Source of the DNA: JAHRAW01 sp965203265
GTDB lineage: Bacteria; Pseudomonadota; Gammaproteobacteria; Arenicellales; Poriferihabitantaceae
DNA length: 64,000 nucleotides
Direction of reading: 5' to 3'
NCBI GenBank assembly: GCA_965203265.1
Contig: CBDBBV010000002.1
Span: 62,001-126,000, forward strand
Shown here: positions 8,068 through 15,817 of the stretch, in pieces
How positions within the stretch are numbered: the stretch's first letter is position 1
Layout of the letters: each line of letters starts with the position of its first letter
Translations under genes and position numbers: made by a program
Notes under the pieces: model-generated
The model's input: the letters and a program-made list of their open reading frames with translations, nothing else
Databases searched by the model: none
What the model was told of the DNA's origin: nothing

Positions 8068-9172
8068 CGATAACCTCCTTGAAAATTTTCCGTGTCATTT
8101 GGAAGCGAGATTTTACCTGTTTGAGATCATTTGATCCATATGTGATTGCAAAGATGAAATCTTCTTCGTCTAAAAGATCGTAAACAGCTTTGTAAATGGA
8201 TTCAGCGTGCTTGTCTATCTGATCTTTCGTATATCGCGACAATCCAGTGGACATTACATCCCATAAGGAAGCATTGAGAACACTACGCCGTGCGTGTTCT
8301 GGTTTTCTCTTTCTGAAAGAATTCTTTCCAAACAACATGTAATTGTTGGAAAGTCCCCGGCGAAATTCAGCAGATAACTTAGACAAGTCGGAATCCTCCA
8401 TGTTGTTCATTTTACGCAGGCATTTGGCAAGGAAATCGTCCATATCTCCATGATATTCAGCAACACCTAGAAGTTGAAATGCGCAAAATCGATTGACGAA
8501 TTCCCTGTCCCGCATTGTTTTCGAACTCAAGCCGCTATCGGTTGCTTTCTGAAAAATATCGGTCTGTGATTCCTCTTTCAAGAAGAGGGTCGCCTCCCCC
8601 ATGAAAATACTGTTGCGCATCTGCTGTCTCGTGAGCGGCACGCCACTGTTCACCCTCTCGAAAATATCCAAGCGGGCGCGTTCCGGTGCTTTTGAATCGA
8701 TGATATAGAAAATCAGGTTGCAGTCCTCAATGCGGTTCTGAAGTTTTGGGGGCAACTCGGAAAATTTTTTGTTATGAATCTCGCTAACGGGTTTAAGTTT
8801 GAGTTTCAATTCATCTTTCAAGAATCGGTAAAATGTGATCATGCGTTGCAAGCCGTCCACGATTACCATCTTCCCTTCATCATTTTCCGCCATGTAAATT
8901 ACCGGTAGAGGAATACGCATTATCACGGATTCAATCAGCTTGCTTTGCTTGTTTTCCGGCCAGACGAAATCGCGCTGAAAATCCGGGTCCATGATGTAAG
9001 TACCCTGATCGATTCGCTTGATTGCTCCTTCAATCGTTCGCGTTTCGTATCGGATGAGAAACTCGTCGATGGGATACTCATCAAATGACGTGCTCTCTTC
9101 ATCAAGTCCTTCCGGTTCCTCCAAAACTCTGTCATACACTTCCGAAGTTTCTTGTGTCATGGCATGGTTCAT
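8051..9172 (-). CDS. DUF262 (ParB/GmrSD-N-like) domain protein
   Basis: 373 residues. The N-terminal DUF262 fold is clear: MDPDFQRDFVW (61-71), corresponding to the usual P-YQR--VW, then KLIESVIMRIPLPVIYM, and IVDGLQR (104-110), matching the DGQQR motif. By family, this ParB-like domain binds or hydrolyses nucleotides (as in GmrSD, SspE and related defence proteins). No DUF1524 HNH nuclease domain follows, so cleavage, if any, must come from a partner. It is the first gene of the operon that continues into the AAA ATPase. The first ~35 residues are acidic. Confidence 0.85.
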   Translation of the reverse strand: MNHAMTQETSEVYDRVLEEPEGLDEESTSFDEYPIDEFLIRYETRTIEGAIKRIDQGTYIMDPDFQRDFVWPENKQSKLIESVIMRIPLPVIYMAENDEGKMVIVDGLQRMITFYRFLKDELKLKLKPVSEIHNKKFSELPPKLQNRIEDCNLIFYIIDSKAPERARLDIFERVNSGVPLTRQQMRNSIFMGEATLFLKEESQTDIFQKATDSGLSSKTMRDREFVNRFCAFQLLGVAEYHGDMDDFLAKCLRKMNNMEDSDLSKLSAEFRRGLSNNYMLFGKNSFRKRKPEHARRSVLNASLWDVMSTGLSRYTKDQIDKHAESIYKAVYDLLDEEDFIFAITYGSNDLKQVKSRFQMTRKIFKEVIDADTN

Positions 9173-9224
9173 TTTTCTCGATCCTCAAATGGCGTTGGGG
9201 AATTCGGCATCCTTGTCTGATGGG

Positions 9225-9455
9225 TTAGTAATCGAATTCGAATTTGTAGACACGCCAGTCACCCCTTTCAGGGCCAGCGCCTCCTGACCCGGATTGGCAA
9301 CCATAGTGTTTTGCATAGTGATTCTCAAGCTTTTGCGCTTCCGATTTAGTATTGCGCCGCCCAAGAATTTGCCAGTTGCGAAGGGTAGGATGCTTTCCTT
9401 CCCAATAACGCCTTCTTTCCCCCGGATTGGTGGTTATTCCAACTCTGCATGGCAT
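9225..9455 (-). CDS. Small GIY-YIG-like protein
   Basis: 76 residues: start MPCRVGITTNPGERRRYWE, then W-ILGRRNTKSEAQKLENHYAK, ending WRVYKFEFDY. The R-VGITT-P--R---W opening and the E in KSEAQKLE resemble a stripped GIY-YIG nuclease-like fold seen in many small uncharacterised bacterial and phage proteins. The classic G-Y/Y-G pair is replaced (C-R-VGI), so nuclease activity is doubtful. It lies 52 bp upstream of the DUF262 gene on the same strand and could be the first gene of that operon. Confidence 0.55.
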   Translation of the reverse strand: MPCRVGITTNPGERRRYWEGKHPTLRNWQILGRRNTKSEAQKLENHYAKHYGCQSGSGGAGPERGDWRVYKFEFDY

Positions 9456-9532
9456 AATTCAGCCCTCTAAGTATGATTTCAACGAAGCGCGCATTATATT
9501 GCCACCAAATTCATCTAGTCAACCCGAACCCC

Positions 9533-10909
9533 ATGCCCCAACCCACAATCCGCCAGCTGATCCACGCCTTCAGCACCAACCGCCTATCCCGCGAACAAGT
9601 GGCCGCCGAAGCATTATCCGCGGCAAACCGTTCCCCCCAATTATTCACCCACATCAACACCGACATAATCGACCAAGCAACACAAATGGATCGCGCCCAG
9701 CAAGCCGGCAAGCCATTACCGTTGTTTGCCGGAGTGCCGATTACGCTCAAGGATTCCCTCAATGTGCAAGGTCAGCAGACTCTCGCCGGTTCGGTGGTGT
9801 TGCGCGGCGAGGCGGCGGTGGAGGAGGCCGATGCCGTGGTGGTGGGGCATTTGCGCGATGCCGGGGCGTTGTTCATCGGGCGCGCCAACATGAGCGAATT
9901 CGCCTTCAGCGGCATGGGTTTGAATCCCCATTACGGCAACCCGCAGAGCATCTGGGATCGCGCCACCGGTCGGTTGCCGGGGGGTTCATCTTCGGGCGGT
10001 GCGGTCGGCGTGGCCGAGGGGATCGTGCCGGCCACGGTGGGTTCGGATACGGCCGGGTCGTGTCGCATTCCGGCGGCGTTCAACGGCATTGTCGGCGTCA
10101 AGCCCACCTTTGGCCGGATTTCCCTGCGCGGCATCTATCCGCTGTCGCCGACTTCCGATGCGCCGGGGCCGCTGGCCAACGATGTGGATGGCTGCTTTCT
10201 CCTCGATCATCTGATGATGGGCCGCCTCAAGCACGGCGAGCCGTTGCCGCGATTGCCGCAAATGTCGCGTTCGGATTTTCAATCCGTGCGGTTGGTGGTG
10301 CCGCAGTCGGTCGTTATGGAGCAGCTGGACGAGGCGGTCGCGGCGGCCTTTGCGCGGGCGTTGGCTTGGTTGGAAGGAGCCGGTATTGCCATCGACCACG
10401 CCCCCATGCCGGCCTTGGACGGCTGTGTCGAGCTGTTCGAGCGGTGCGCCGTGGCGGTGTTCGAGGCGTGGCAGGATCACCGCGAGCGTCTGCGGCGGCG
10501 GGGGGATGAATACGATCCATTCGTCCGCCAACGAATCAGCGCCGGTCGCCATTTCGACTCCGAGGCGCGGCAGGCGTGCTATCGGCAAAAGGCCGAGTTG
10601 GTGGCCGCCTGCCGCCGACAAATGCGCCGAGCGCGCGCCGATGCGCTGATCTATCCCACTGTGCAGTGCGTGCCGCCAGCCATCGCCGAGACTGCTTGTC
10701 CCGACACCATGCGGGCGATCAATTACCGCTGCCTACGCAACACCGCCACGGTCAATTTCTTCAACGGCTGCGCGATTACCTTGCCGTGCCACATACCGGA
10801 GGAGGCGCCGGTCGGGTTGATGCTGGCCGCCGGCGCCGGCGCCGATCAACGCCTGTATGAAATCGCCGCCGGAGTCGAATCCGTTCTCGATGCGGGGCGG
10901 ATGGGCTGA
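9533..10909 (+). CDS. Amidase signature family enzyme
   Basis: 458 residues from ATG 9533, chosen because an in-frame upstream ATG at 9473 would add a 20-residue tail without family similarity. The Ser-Ser-Lys triad of amidases is present: K73 in ITLKDS, the serines of GGSSSGG (149-155), and nucleophile S175 in GSDTAGSCRIP. The pattern GVKPTFGRIS follows as in AtzF/GatA-like enzymes. It hydrolyses a C-N amide bond, but the substrate cannot be read from sequence. As no gatB or gatC neighbours it, a GatA role is unlikely. It stands alone, convergent with the fetB-like gene, and its 3' end runs into a 9-bp tandem repeat. Confidence 0.9.
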   Translation: MPQPTIRQLIHAFSTNRLSREQVAAEALSAANRSPQLFTHINTDIIDQATQMDRAQQAGKPLPLFAGVPITLKDSLNVQGQQTLAGSVVLRGEAAVEEADAVVVGHLRDAGALFIGRANMSEFAFSGMGLNPHYGNPQSIWDRATGRLPGGSSSGGAVGVAEGIVPATVGSDTAGSCRIPAAFNGIVGVKPTFGRISLRGIYPLSPTSDAPGPLANDVDGCFLLDHLMMGRLKHGEPLPRLPQMSRSDFQSVRLVVPQSVVMEQLDEAVAAAFARALAWLEGAGIAIDHAPMPALDGCVELFERCAVAVFEAWQDHRERLRRRGDEYDPFVRQRISAGRHFDSEARQACYRQKAELVAACRRQMRRARADALIYPTVQCVPPAIAETACPDTMRAINYRCLRNTATVNFFNGCAITLPCHIPEEAPVGLMLAAGAGADQRLYEIAAGVESVLDAGRMG

Positions 10910-10938
10910 GTGGACTGAGCGGACTGAGCGGCCACGCC
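10903..10938. repeat. 9-bp tandem repeat at the amidase stop
   Basis: Four imperfect 9-mers, two of them exact GGACTGAGC, spanning the amidase stop codon and the gap to the convergent fetB-like gene. Confidence 0.75.
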
Positions 10939-10943
10939 CGCCG

Positions 10944-11681
10944 TCAGTCGCCCCGGCGTAAATCGGCGGCGGCCTCGAAATAACGCCGACTGAACCACAG
11001 GAAGAGGATGGTGGACAAACCGGCGGCGCTGAACAACATGCACATCACCATAATCTGATAGCGGGTGGCGATCAGCGGCGAGACGCCGGAGAGTATCTGC
11101 CCGCTCATCATCCCCGGCAGGGCGACCAAGCCCACGGCGAACAGGGCATTCACCAGCGGGATGAGCGCGGTTTGCAGCGCCTGCGCGCGTGCCTCGATGT
11201 AGCTGCGGTGAACCAATTCGGCTTGCAGTCGTTCGGCGGCTAGGCTGACGCCGTTCATGCTGTTGGAGAAGATCATGCCGGCCAGCGGGATGAAGGCGTT
11301 GGCCTGATACCACGGGTCGAGGTCGAGCACTCCCTGAGTGATCAGTGCGAGGACGCCGCCGCCGCCCAGCAATATGGATAGCAGGGTGGCGGCGTACAGC
11401 GCGCGGCGGTGGTGGGGGACGGTGCGCAGGGCGATCCAAGTGGAGATGAGCACCATGACGGCCGCCAGCAGTAGCACGATCCAAGCGCTTTCGGCGGCGA
11501 ATATCCACAGCAGGACATGGCCCACCAACAGTAGTTGCAGCACCATGCGGAAGAAGGCGTAGAACAAGGTGCCGGTATTCAGCGCCCACCAGTAGAACAC
11601 GGCGACCACCAGCAACGCCGGAATGAAGGCCAGTGCGAGTTGTCCCAGCGGGATGAGTGCTACGCTCGAGGCGGCATTCAT
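10944..11681 (-). CDS. fetB: FetB-like (UPF0014) metal/iron export permease
   Basis: 245 residues from ATG 11681, which overlaps the upstream kinase stop as ATGA. The longer upstream frame is only a shadow. About six to seven hydrophobic segments are seen, with the family's conserved IPLAGMIFSNSMNGVSLAAERL (133-152) and the P-LVNALFAVGLVALPGMMSGQILSG block (175-199). In E. coli FetB pairs with the ATPase FetA to export iron; no fetA lies next to this gene, so the partner must be elsewhere or the permease works with another ATPase. Inner membrane. Confidence 0.85.
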   Translation of the reverse strand: MNAASSVALIPLGQLALAFIPALLVVAVFYWWALNTGTLFYAFFRMVLQLLLVGHVLLWIFAAESAWIVLLLAAVMVLISTWIALRTVPHHRRALYAATLLSILLGGGGVLALITQGVLDLDPWYQANAFIPLAGMIFSNSMNGVSLAAERLQAELVHRSYIEARAQALQTALIPLVNALFAVGLVALPGMMSGQILSGVSPLIATRYQIMVMCMLFSAAGLSTILFLWFSRRYFEAAADLRRGD

Positions 11682-12721
11682 GGCAACGGCGGCAACGGCG
11701 GGGCGCAGTGGCGCAGCAGGCGGGCGCGGGGGGCGTTTATCGGGATGTGGTCGATCTCCCCCAGATGGTCTTCGAGCCAGCGGCGCATGGCTTCCATCTC
11801 CGGTTGGCGCAGGTTGCGGCGCAGCAATTTCATCACTCTGGGCAGGTGGCGCAGGTAGGCGTCCTTGCCGTCTCGCAGCCACAGGCGCACGAATATGCCG
11901 GCCACCTTGCAATGCCGCTGGGCGCCCCAGACGATCCAATGTTGTCGCAGGTGGTCGGCGTCCATATCGCGGTTGTGGGCGAGATAGTGTTGCGTCATAT
12001 CGTCCGCCAGCGTCGGCGGGACATCCCGGCGGGCGTCTTCCAACAGAGAGACGAGGTCGTAGGCGGGCGAGCCGATGACCGCGTCCTGATAGTCGAGTAC
12101 GGCGCATTCACCGCCGCCGCCGCATAGCATGAGGTTGTCGATGTGGTAGTCGCGCAGCACCAGCACCGGCGGCAGCGGCGGCAGGGCGGTTAGAATTTCC
12201 GTCCAAATTCGCCGGAATTCATCGCGCGCGCGCGCCGCCACCGCCTGTTCGCGCCGTGCCGGGATATACCAATCGAGCAGCAAATTGGCTTCCGACAGGG
12301 CGATCTCGGTGTCGTAAATCGGCAGATCGATGGCGGCGGCGGCTTCGCGTTGGCGGGCGATGTGCGTCAACACGTCGATGGCTTGCCGATACAGCGCGTC
12401 TTGGTCGTGTCCCTCGGCCAGAAGCCGGGTGAAGGTGTGGTCGCCGAGGTCTTCGAGCAGCAGGAATCCGCTGGATTGGTCGAATGCGAGGATCGCCGGT
12501 ACGCGCACGCCGAGGTCGGCGAGATGGCGGGTTACGGCGACGAATTGGCCGATGTTTTCCTCGGGCGGCGGGGCGTCCATCAGCATCGAGGTTGCGCCGT
12601 TCTTGCGCAGTCGTAGGTATCTGCGGAAGGACGCATCCGGCGTGAGCGGCTGAATGCGCGCGTCGCTCCAGCGGTGGCGCGCGAGGAATTCCCGGCGGAG
12701 ATTGTCGCGGCAAGCGCTCAC
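11678..12721 (-). CDS. AmgK-like sugar kinase / aminoglycoside phosphotransferase family
   Basis: 347 residues. APH-fold kinase: a nucleotide-binding N-lobe (DASFRRYLRL ... MLMDAPP), the hinge FLLLEDLGDHTF, catalytic loop VLRDYHIDNLM with the Asp base, and metal-binding VLDYQDAVIGSPAYDLVSLLED. This matches COG3178, whose best-known member AmgK phosphorylates N-acetylmuramate/GlcNAc at C1 for cell-wall recycling. AmgK is normally coupled to murU, which is absent here, so the assignment is to family. It is sandwiched between map (21 bp gap) and fetB (4 bp overlap). The Pro-rich C-terminus (APPLPPLP) is encoded by a 9-bp repeat. Confidence 0.8.
   Translation of the reverse strand: MSACRDNLRREFLARHRWSDARIQPLTPDASFRRYLRLRKNGATSMLMDAPPPEENIGQFVAVTRHLADLGVRVPAILAFDQSSGFLLLEDLGDHTFTRLLAEGHDQDALYRQAIDVLTHIARQREAAAAIDLPIYDTEIALSEANLLLDWYIPARREQAVAARARDEFRRIWTEILTALPPLPPVLVLRDYHIDNLMLCGGGGECAVLDYQDAVIGSPAYDLVSLLEDARRDVPPTLADDMTQHYLAHNRDMDADHLRQHWIVWGAQRHCKVAGIFVRLWLRDGKDAYLRHLPRVMKLLRRNLRQPEMEAMRRWLEDHLGEIDHIPINAPRARLLRHCAPPLPPLP
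11682..11717. repeat. 9-bp tandem repeat at the 3' end of the AmgK-like gene
   Basis: Two exact copies of GGCAACGGC followed by two degenerate 9-mers, inside the last codons of the minus-strand kinase gene. Confidence 0.6.
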
Positions 12722-12742
12722 CGCCGGGCGCCGAGCCGATGG

Positions 12743-13504
12743 TCAGGCGGCGCCGGAGCGGGTCAGAATTTCGTGCCCGCTTTCGGTTACCGCGATGGTG
12801 TGCTCCCACTGCGCCGACAGACTGCGATCCCTCGTTACCACGGTCCAGTTGTCCGACAACAGCCGAGTCTCCCGCTTGCCCGCGTTGATCATCGGCTCGA
12901 TGGTGAAGGTCATGCCGGCTTGCAGAGTCAGGCCGGTGCCCGGCGTGCCGTAGTGCAGCACCTGCGGGTCCTCGTGGAAGACGCGCCCGATGCCGTGGCC
13001 GCAGTATTCGCGCACCACGGAGAAGCCGCTGCGCTCGGCGTGCCGTTGGATGGCGTGGCCGATGTCCCCCAGTTGGATGCCCGGTTTCACCAGATCGATG
13101 CCCCGGTACAGGCATTCGCGGCTGATCTCGCACACCCGCCGGGCGCGGATGGACGGTTCGCCGACCAAGTACATGCGGCTGGTGTCGCCGTGGTATTCGT
13201 CCTTGATCACGGTGATGTCGATGTTGAGGATGTCGCCGTTTTTCAGCTTCTTGGCCGAGGGAATGCCGTGGCACACCACGTGGTTTACCGAGGTGCAGAT
13301 GGATTTGGGGAAGCCGCGATAATTGAGCGGCGCGGGGATCGCTTGTTGCCTGTGTACGATGTGGTGGTGGCAGATGCGGTCGAGTTCGGCGGTGGTTATG
13401 CCGGCTTGAACATGCTCGCCGATCATGTCCAGCACCTCGGCGGCCAGCCGCCCGGCCACCCGCATTTTTTCTATCTCCTCGCTGGTTTTGGTCGATACCG
13501 CCAT
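12743..13504 (-). CDS. map: Methionine aminopeptidase, type I
   Basis: 253 residues from ATG 13504 (MAVSTKTSEEIEKMR, the usual family start). An upstream in-frame start at 13600 would add 32 atypical residues. Metal ligands are in place: the two Asp of NIDITVIKDEYHGDTSRM, His in CGHGIGRVFHE, Glu in FTIEPM and Glu in QWEHT. It removes initiator methionine from nascent proteins in the cytoplasm. It is divergent from rpsB, the classic gammaproteobacterial map/rpsB arrangement, with a 235-bp shared control region. Confidence 0.97.
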   Translation of the reverse strand: MAVSTKTSEEIEKMRVAGRLAAEVLDMIGEHVQAGITTAELDRICHHHIVHRQQAIPAPLNYRGFPKSICTSVNHVVCHGIPSAKKLKNGDILNIDITVIKDEYHGDTSRMYLVGEPSIRARRVCEISRECLYRGIDLVKPGIQLGDIGHAIQRHAERSGFSVVREYCGHGIGRVFHEDPQVLHYGTPGTGLTLQAGMTFTIEPMINAGKRETRLLSDNWTVVTRDRSLSAQWEHTIAVTESGHEILTRSGAA

Positions 13505-13518
13505 GATGATCGCCGATC

Positions 13519-13553
13519 TTGGGGCAAAATCCGAAAGGATGATTATGCCCCAA
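13519..13553. promoter_or_regulatory. Inverted repeat in the map/rpsB divergent region
   Basis: TTGGGGCA at 13519-13526 and its exact complement TGCCCCAA at 13546-13553, separated by 19 bp, just upstream of map. It could be an operator or an mRNA hairpin in the map leader. No binding protein can be named. Confidence 0.35.
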
Positions 13554-13582
13554 ATTCCGCTTTTTTCTGCAATCGTTTTTGG

Positions 13583-13588
13583 TAAAAT
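13583..13588 (+). promoter_or_regulatory. Probable -10 of the rpsB promoter
   Basis: TAAAAT followed by a GC-rich discriminator (CCGCCGCCCC), typical of stringently controlled ribosomal promoters. The -35 region upstream is T-rich but not a clear match. It leaves a leader of ~140 nt before rpsB. Confidence 0.4.
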
Positions 13589-13739
13589 CCGCCGCCCCAA
13601 GCGTCGGCGGGGGCAACTTCACCGGCGCATCATGCCGCACACGGCGATTATGTCCGCCCGGGTGCCGCGAGTGCCGATGCAGGCGGTCGCGGTTGGTGGA
13701 CAGTAACCGTGGAGGATCAACCCGAGAGAAATTTTTATC

Positions 13740-14813
13740 ATGGCTAAAATCACCATGCGCCGACTGCTCGAAGCCGGCGCGCACTTCGGCCACCAGACTC
13801 GTTACTGGTGTCCCAAAATGAAGCCGTACATCTTCGGCGACCGCAACAAAATCCACATCATCAATCTGGAAAAGACCCTGCCGATGCTACGGCGGGCGGT
13901 GGATTACCTCGGCAGCGTGGCCGCTCAGGGCGGCAAGATATTGTTCGTCGGCACCAAGCGACAGGCCGGAAAAACCCTGCGCGAGCACGCCATTCGCTGC
14001 GGCGCCCCATTTGTGGACAAGCGCTGGCTCGGCGGAATGCTGACCAACTACCAGACGGTGCGCAATTCGATCACCAGATTGAAGGACTTGGAGCAGCAGA
14101 TCGAATCCGGCGCCACCGCCCGGCTGAGCAAGAAGGAAGCCCTCACCCTCGAACGCGAGCGCGCCAAGCTGGACAAGACCCTGTCCGGCATCAAGAACAT
14201 GGACGGCCTGCCGGATGTGCTCTTCGTCATCGATGTGGAGCAGGAATACATCGCCGTTTCCGAGGCCAACAAATTGGGCATACCGGTGGTCGCGGTGGTG
14301 GACACCAACTGCTCGCCGGACGGCATCGACTACATCATCCCCGGCAACGACGACTCGGCTCGAGCGATCCTCCTCTATGTGGAAGCCGCCGCCGACAGCA
14401 TCGCCGAAGCGCGCGCCTCGGCGCAGGTGGCCGCGGCGATGGTGCTCGGCGAGGACGAATACATCGAGGTGGACGAGGGCGGCGCGGTGGTCGATGCACC
14501 GACACCGGCACAAGCCGCGGCGAAAGCGCTTGCGGCGCAAACCGAGACGGCGGCCGAGGCATCGGGCGAACCTGCCGCCTCGGGCGAGGCCGCCCAGTCC
14601 ACGGAAAAGAAAAAGAAGGTAACCAGCAAACGGGCGCCGAGAAAGAAAGTAGTCGCGAAGAAATCCGAAACAGCCGCTACCGCCAAACGCAAAACCGGCA
14701 AGACCAAGGCTGCCGAGAGCAAAACCGATACGGCCGAGTCAACCGAGGCCAAAGCCGCCGAGGCCAAAGGCACCGAAGGCAAGGCCGCCGAGGGCAAGGC
14801 GGACGAAAGCTGA
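13740..14813 (+). CDS. rpsB: Ribosomal protein S2 with long repetitive C-terminal extension
   Basis: 357 residues against ~241 in E. coli. Residues 1-~235 are a standard S2 (MRRLLEAGAHFGHQTRYWCPKMKPYI at the start, KRWLGGMLTNYQT, GIPVVAVVDTNCSPDGIDYIIPGNDD). The remaining ~120 residues are an Ala/Glu/Lys/Thr-rich, low-complexity tail with a lysine-rich core (KKKKVTSKRAPRKKVVAKK) and a final run of near-repeats of AAEGK/AAEAKGTE type encoded by ~15-bp DNA repeats. S2 sits on the 30S head next to S1's docking site; the tail is probably disordered and may bind RNA (inference). It heads the rpsB-tsf operon. Confidence 0.97.
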   Translation: MAKITMRRLLEAGAHFGHQTRYWCPKMKPYIFGDRNKIHIINLEKTLPMLRRAVDYLGSVAAQGGKILFVGTKRQAGKTLREHAIRCGAPFVDKRWLGGMLTNYQTVRNSITRLKDLEQQIESGATARLSKKEALTLERERAKLDKTLSGIKNMDGLPDVLFVIDVEQEYIAVSEANKLGIPVVAVVDTNCSPDGIDYIIPGNDDSARAILLYVEAAADSIAEARASAQVAAAMVLGEDEYIEVDEGGAVVDAPTPAQAAAKALAAQTETAAEASGEPAASGEAAQSTEKKKKVTSKRAPRKKVVAKKSETAATAKRKTGKTKAAESKTDTAESTEAKAAEAKGTEGKAAEGKADES

Positions 14814-14853
14814 TTCATTCCCCTATCAACATGACCCCCAAGAGATAACACCG

Positions 14854-15756
14854 ATGGCAATTACCGCATTACAGATCAAGGAACTGCGCGCGCGCACCGG
14901 CGCAGGCGTGATGGACTGCAAGAAGGCGCTGGGCGAAAGCGGCGGCGACTTGGAGGCCGCCGTCGAGACCTTGCGCAAGAAGGGCATCGCCACGGCGGAA
15001 AAGAAGGCTGGGCGAATCGCCGCCGAGGGCGTGATCGCATTCGCCGGCAGCGCCGACGCCGGCGTGTTGGTGGAGATCAACTGCGAAACCGATTTCGTCG
15101 CCAAGGACGCCGACTTCAATGTATACGCCGGCCAAGTCGCCGAAGCGATTCTCGCGGCTCGGCTCAACGACCTCGGCGACCTCGACGACCTCGGCGCCGT
15201 AGCCGACTTGGTCGTGGACGGCGGCGGCACGGTCGAATCGGCTCGCCGGGAACTGATTGCCAGAGTGGGCGAGAACATCAGCGTGCGCCGCTTCGCCGTG
15301 TCGGCGGTGGCCGGAGAAGGCGTCGTCGGCGCCTACCTGCACGGCACCCGCATCGGCGTTCTGGTCAAACTGGGCGGCAGCGCGGACAGCCGCTTGGCGC
15401 GGGATGTGGCCATGCACATCGCGGCCAGCCGTCCGCTGTGCATCGGCGAGCAAGACATGCCGGCGCAGGTGCTGGAAAAGGAGCGGGCGATCTTTACCGC
15501 CCAAGCCGAGGAAAGCGGCAAGCCCGCGAACATCGCGCAGAAAATCGTGGAGGGGCGGATACGCAAATTCCTCGCCGAAAACACCCTGCTGGGGCAGCCG
15601 TTCGTGAAGAATCCGGAGCAGAGCGTGGGCGAACTGCTGGCCGCCGCCGGTGCCACGGTCGAGGGGATGGAGCGCTTCGAGGTGGGCGAGGGACTGGAAA
15701 AGCGCGACGACGATTTTGTCGCCGAAGTGATGGCGCAGGCGAGCCAAGCGGACTAA
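14854..15756 (+). CDS. tsf: Elongation factor Ts
   Basis: 300 residues. The N-terminal domain ALQIKELRARTGAGVMDCKKAL and the TDFVAKD loop contacting EF-Tu are intact. It is the GDP/GTP exchange factor for EF-Tu. A short Leu-Asp-rich stretch (LNDLGDLDDLG, encoded by a 9-bp repeat at 15163-15198) is inserted ahead of the conserved ARVGENISVRRF. The stop codon lies in another 9-bp repeat. The gene after it is frr, not pyrH. Confidence 0.97.
   Translation: MAITALQIKELRARTGAGVMDCKKALGESGGDLEAAVETLRKKGIATAEKKAGRIAAEGVIAFAGSADAGVLVEINCETDFVAKDADFNVYAGQVAEAILAARLNDLGDLDDLGAVADLVVDGGGTVESARRELIARVGENISVRRFAVSAVAGEGVVGAYLHGTRIGVLVKLGGSADSRLARDVAMHIAASRPLCIGEQDMPAQVLEKERAIFTAQAEESGKPANIAQKIVEGRIRKFLAENTLLGQPFVKNPEQSVGELLAAAGATVEGMERFEVGEGLEKRDDDFVAEVMAQASQAD
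15163..15198 (+). repeat. 9-bp tandem repeat inside tsf
   Basis: Four in-frame 9-mers of the form CTC-(A/G)(A/G)C-GAC encoding the repeating LND/LGD/LDD/LGA peptide. Confidence 0.7.
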
Positions 15757-15774
15757 GCGGACTAGGACTAGCGG
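15744..15774. repeat. 9-bp tandem repeat across the tsf stop
   Basis: CCAAGCGGA then CTAAGCGGA then a degenerate CTAGGACTAGCGGGA. The TAA stop of tsf (15754-15756) is inside the second unit. Confidence 0.65.
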
Positions 15775-15817
15775 GAACGCCGCGAATTCCACCGGCCCTG
15801 ACGGATTTTCTCCGAAC

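Noticed and set aside
12219..13856. 545-codon minus-strand ORF spanning map
   Set aside because: Frame shadow of map and the kinase gene; Arg/His/Pro-rich and crosses the rpsB start.
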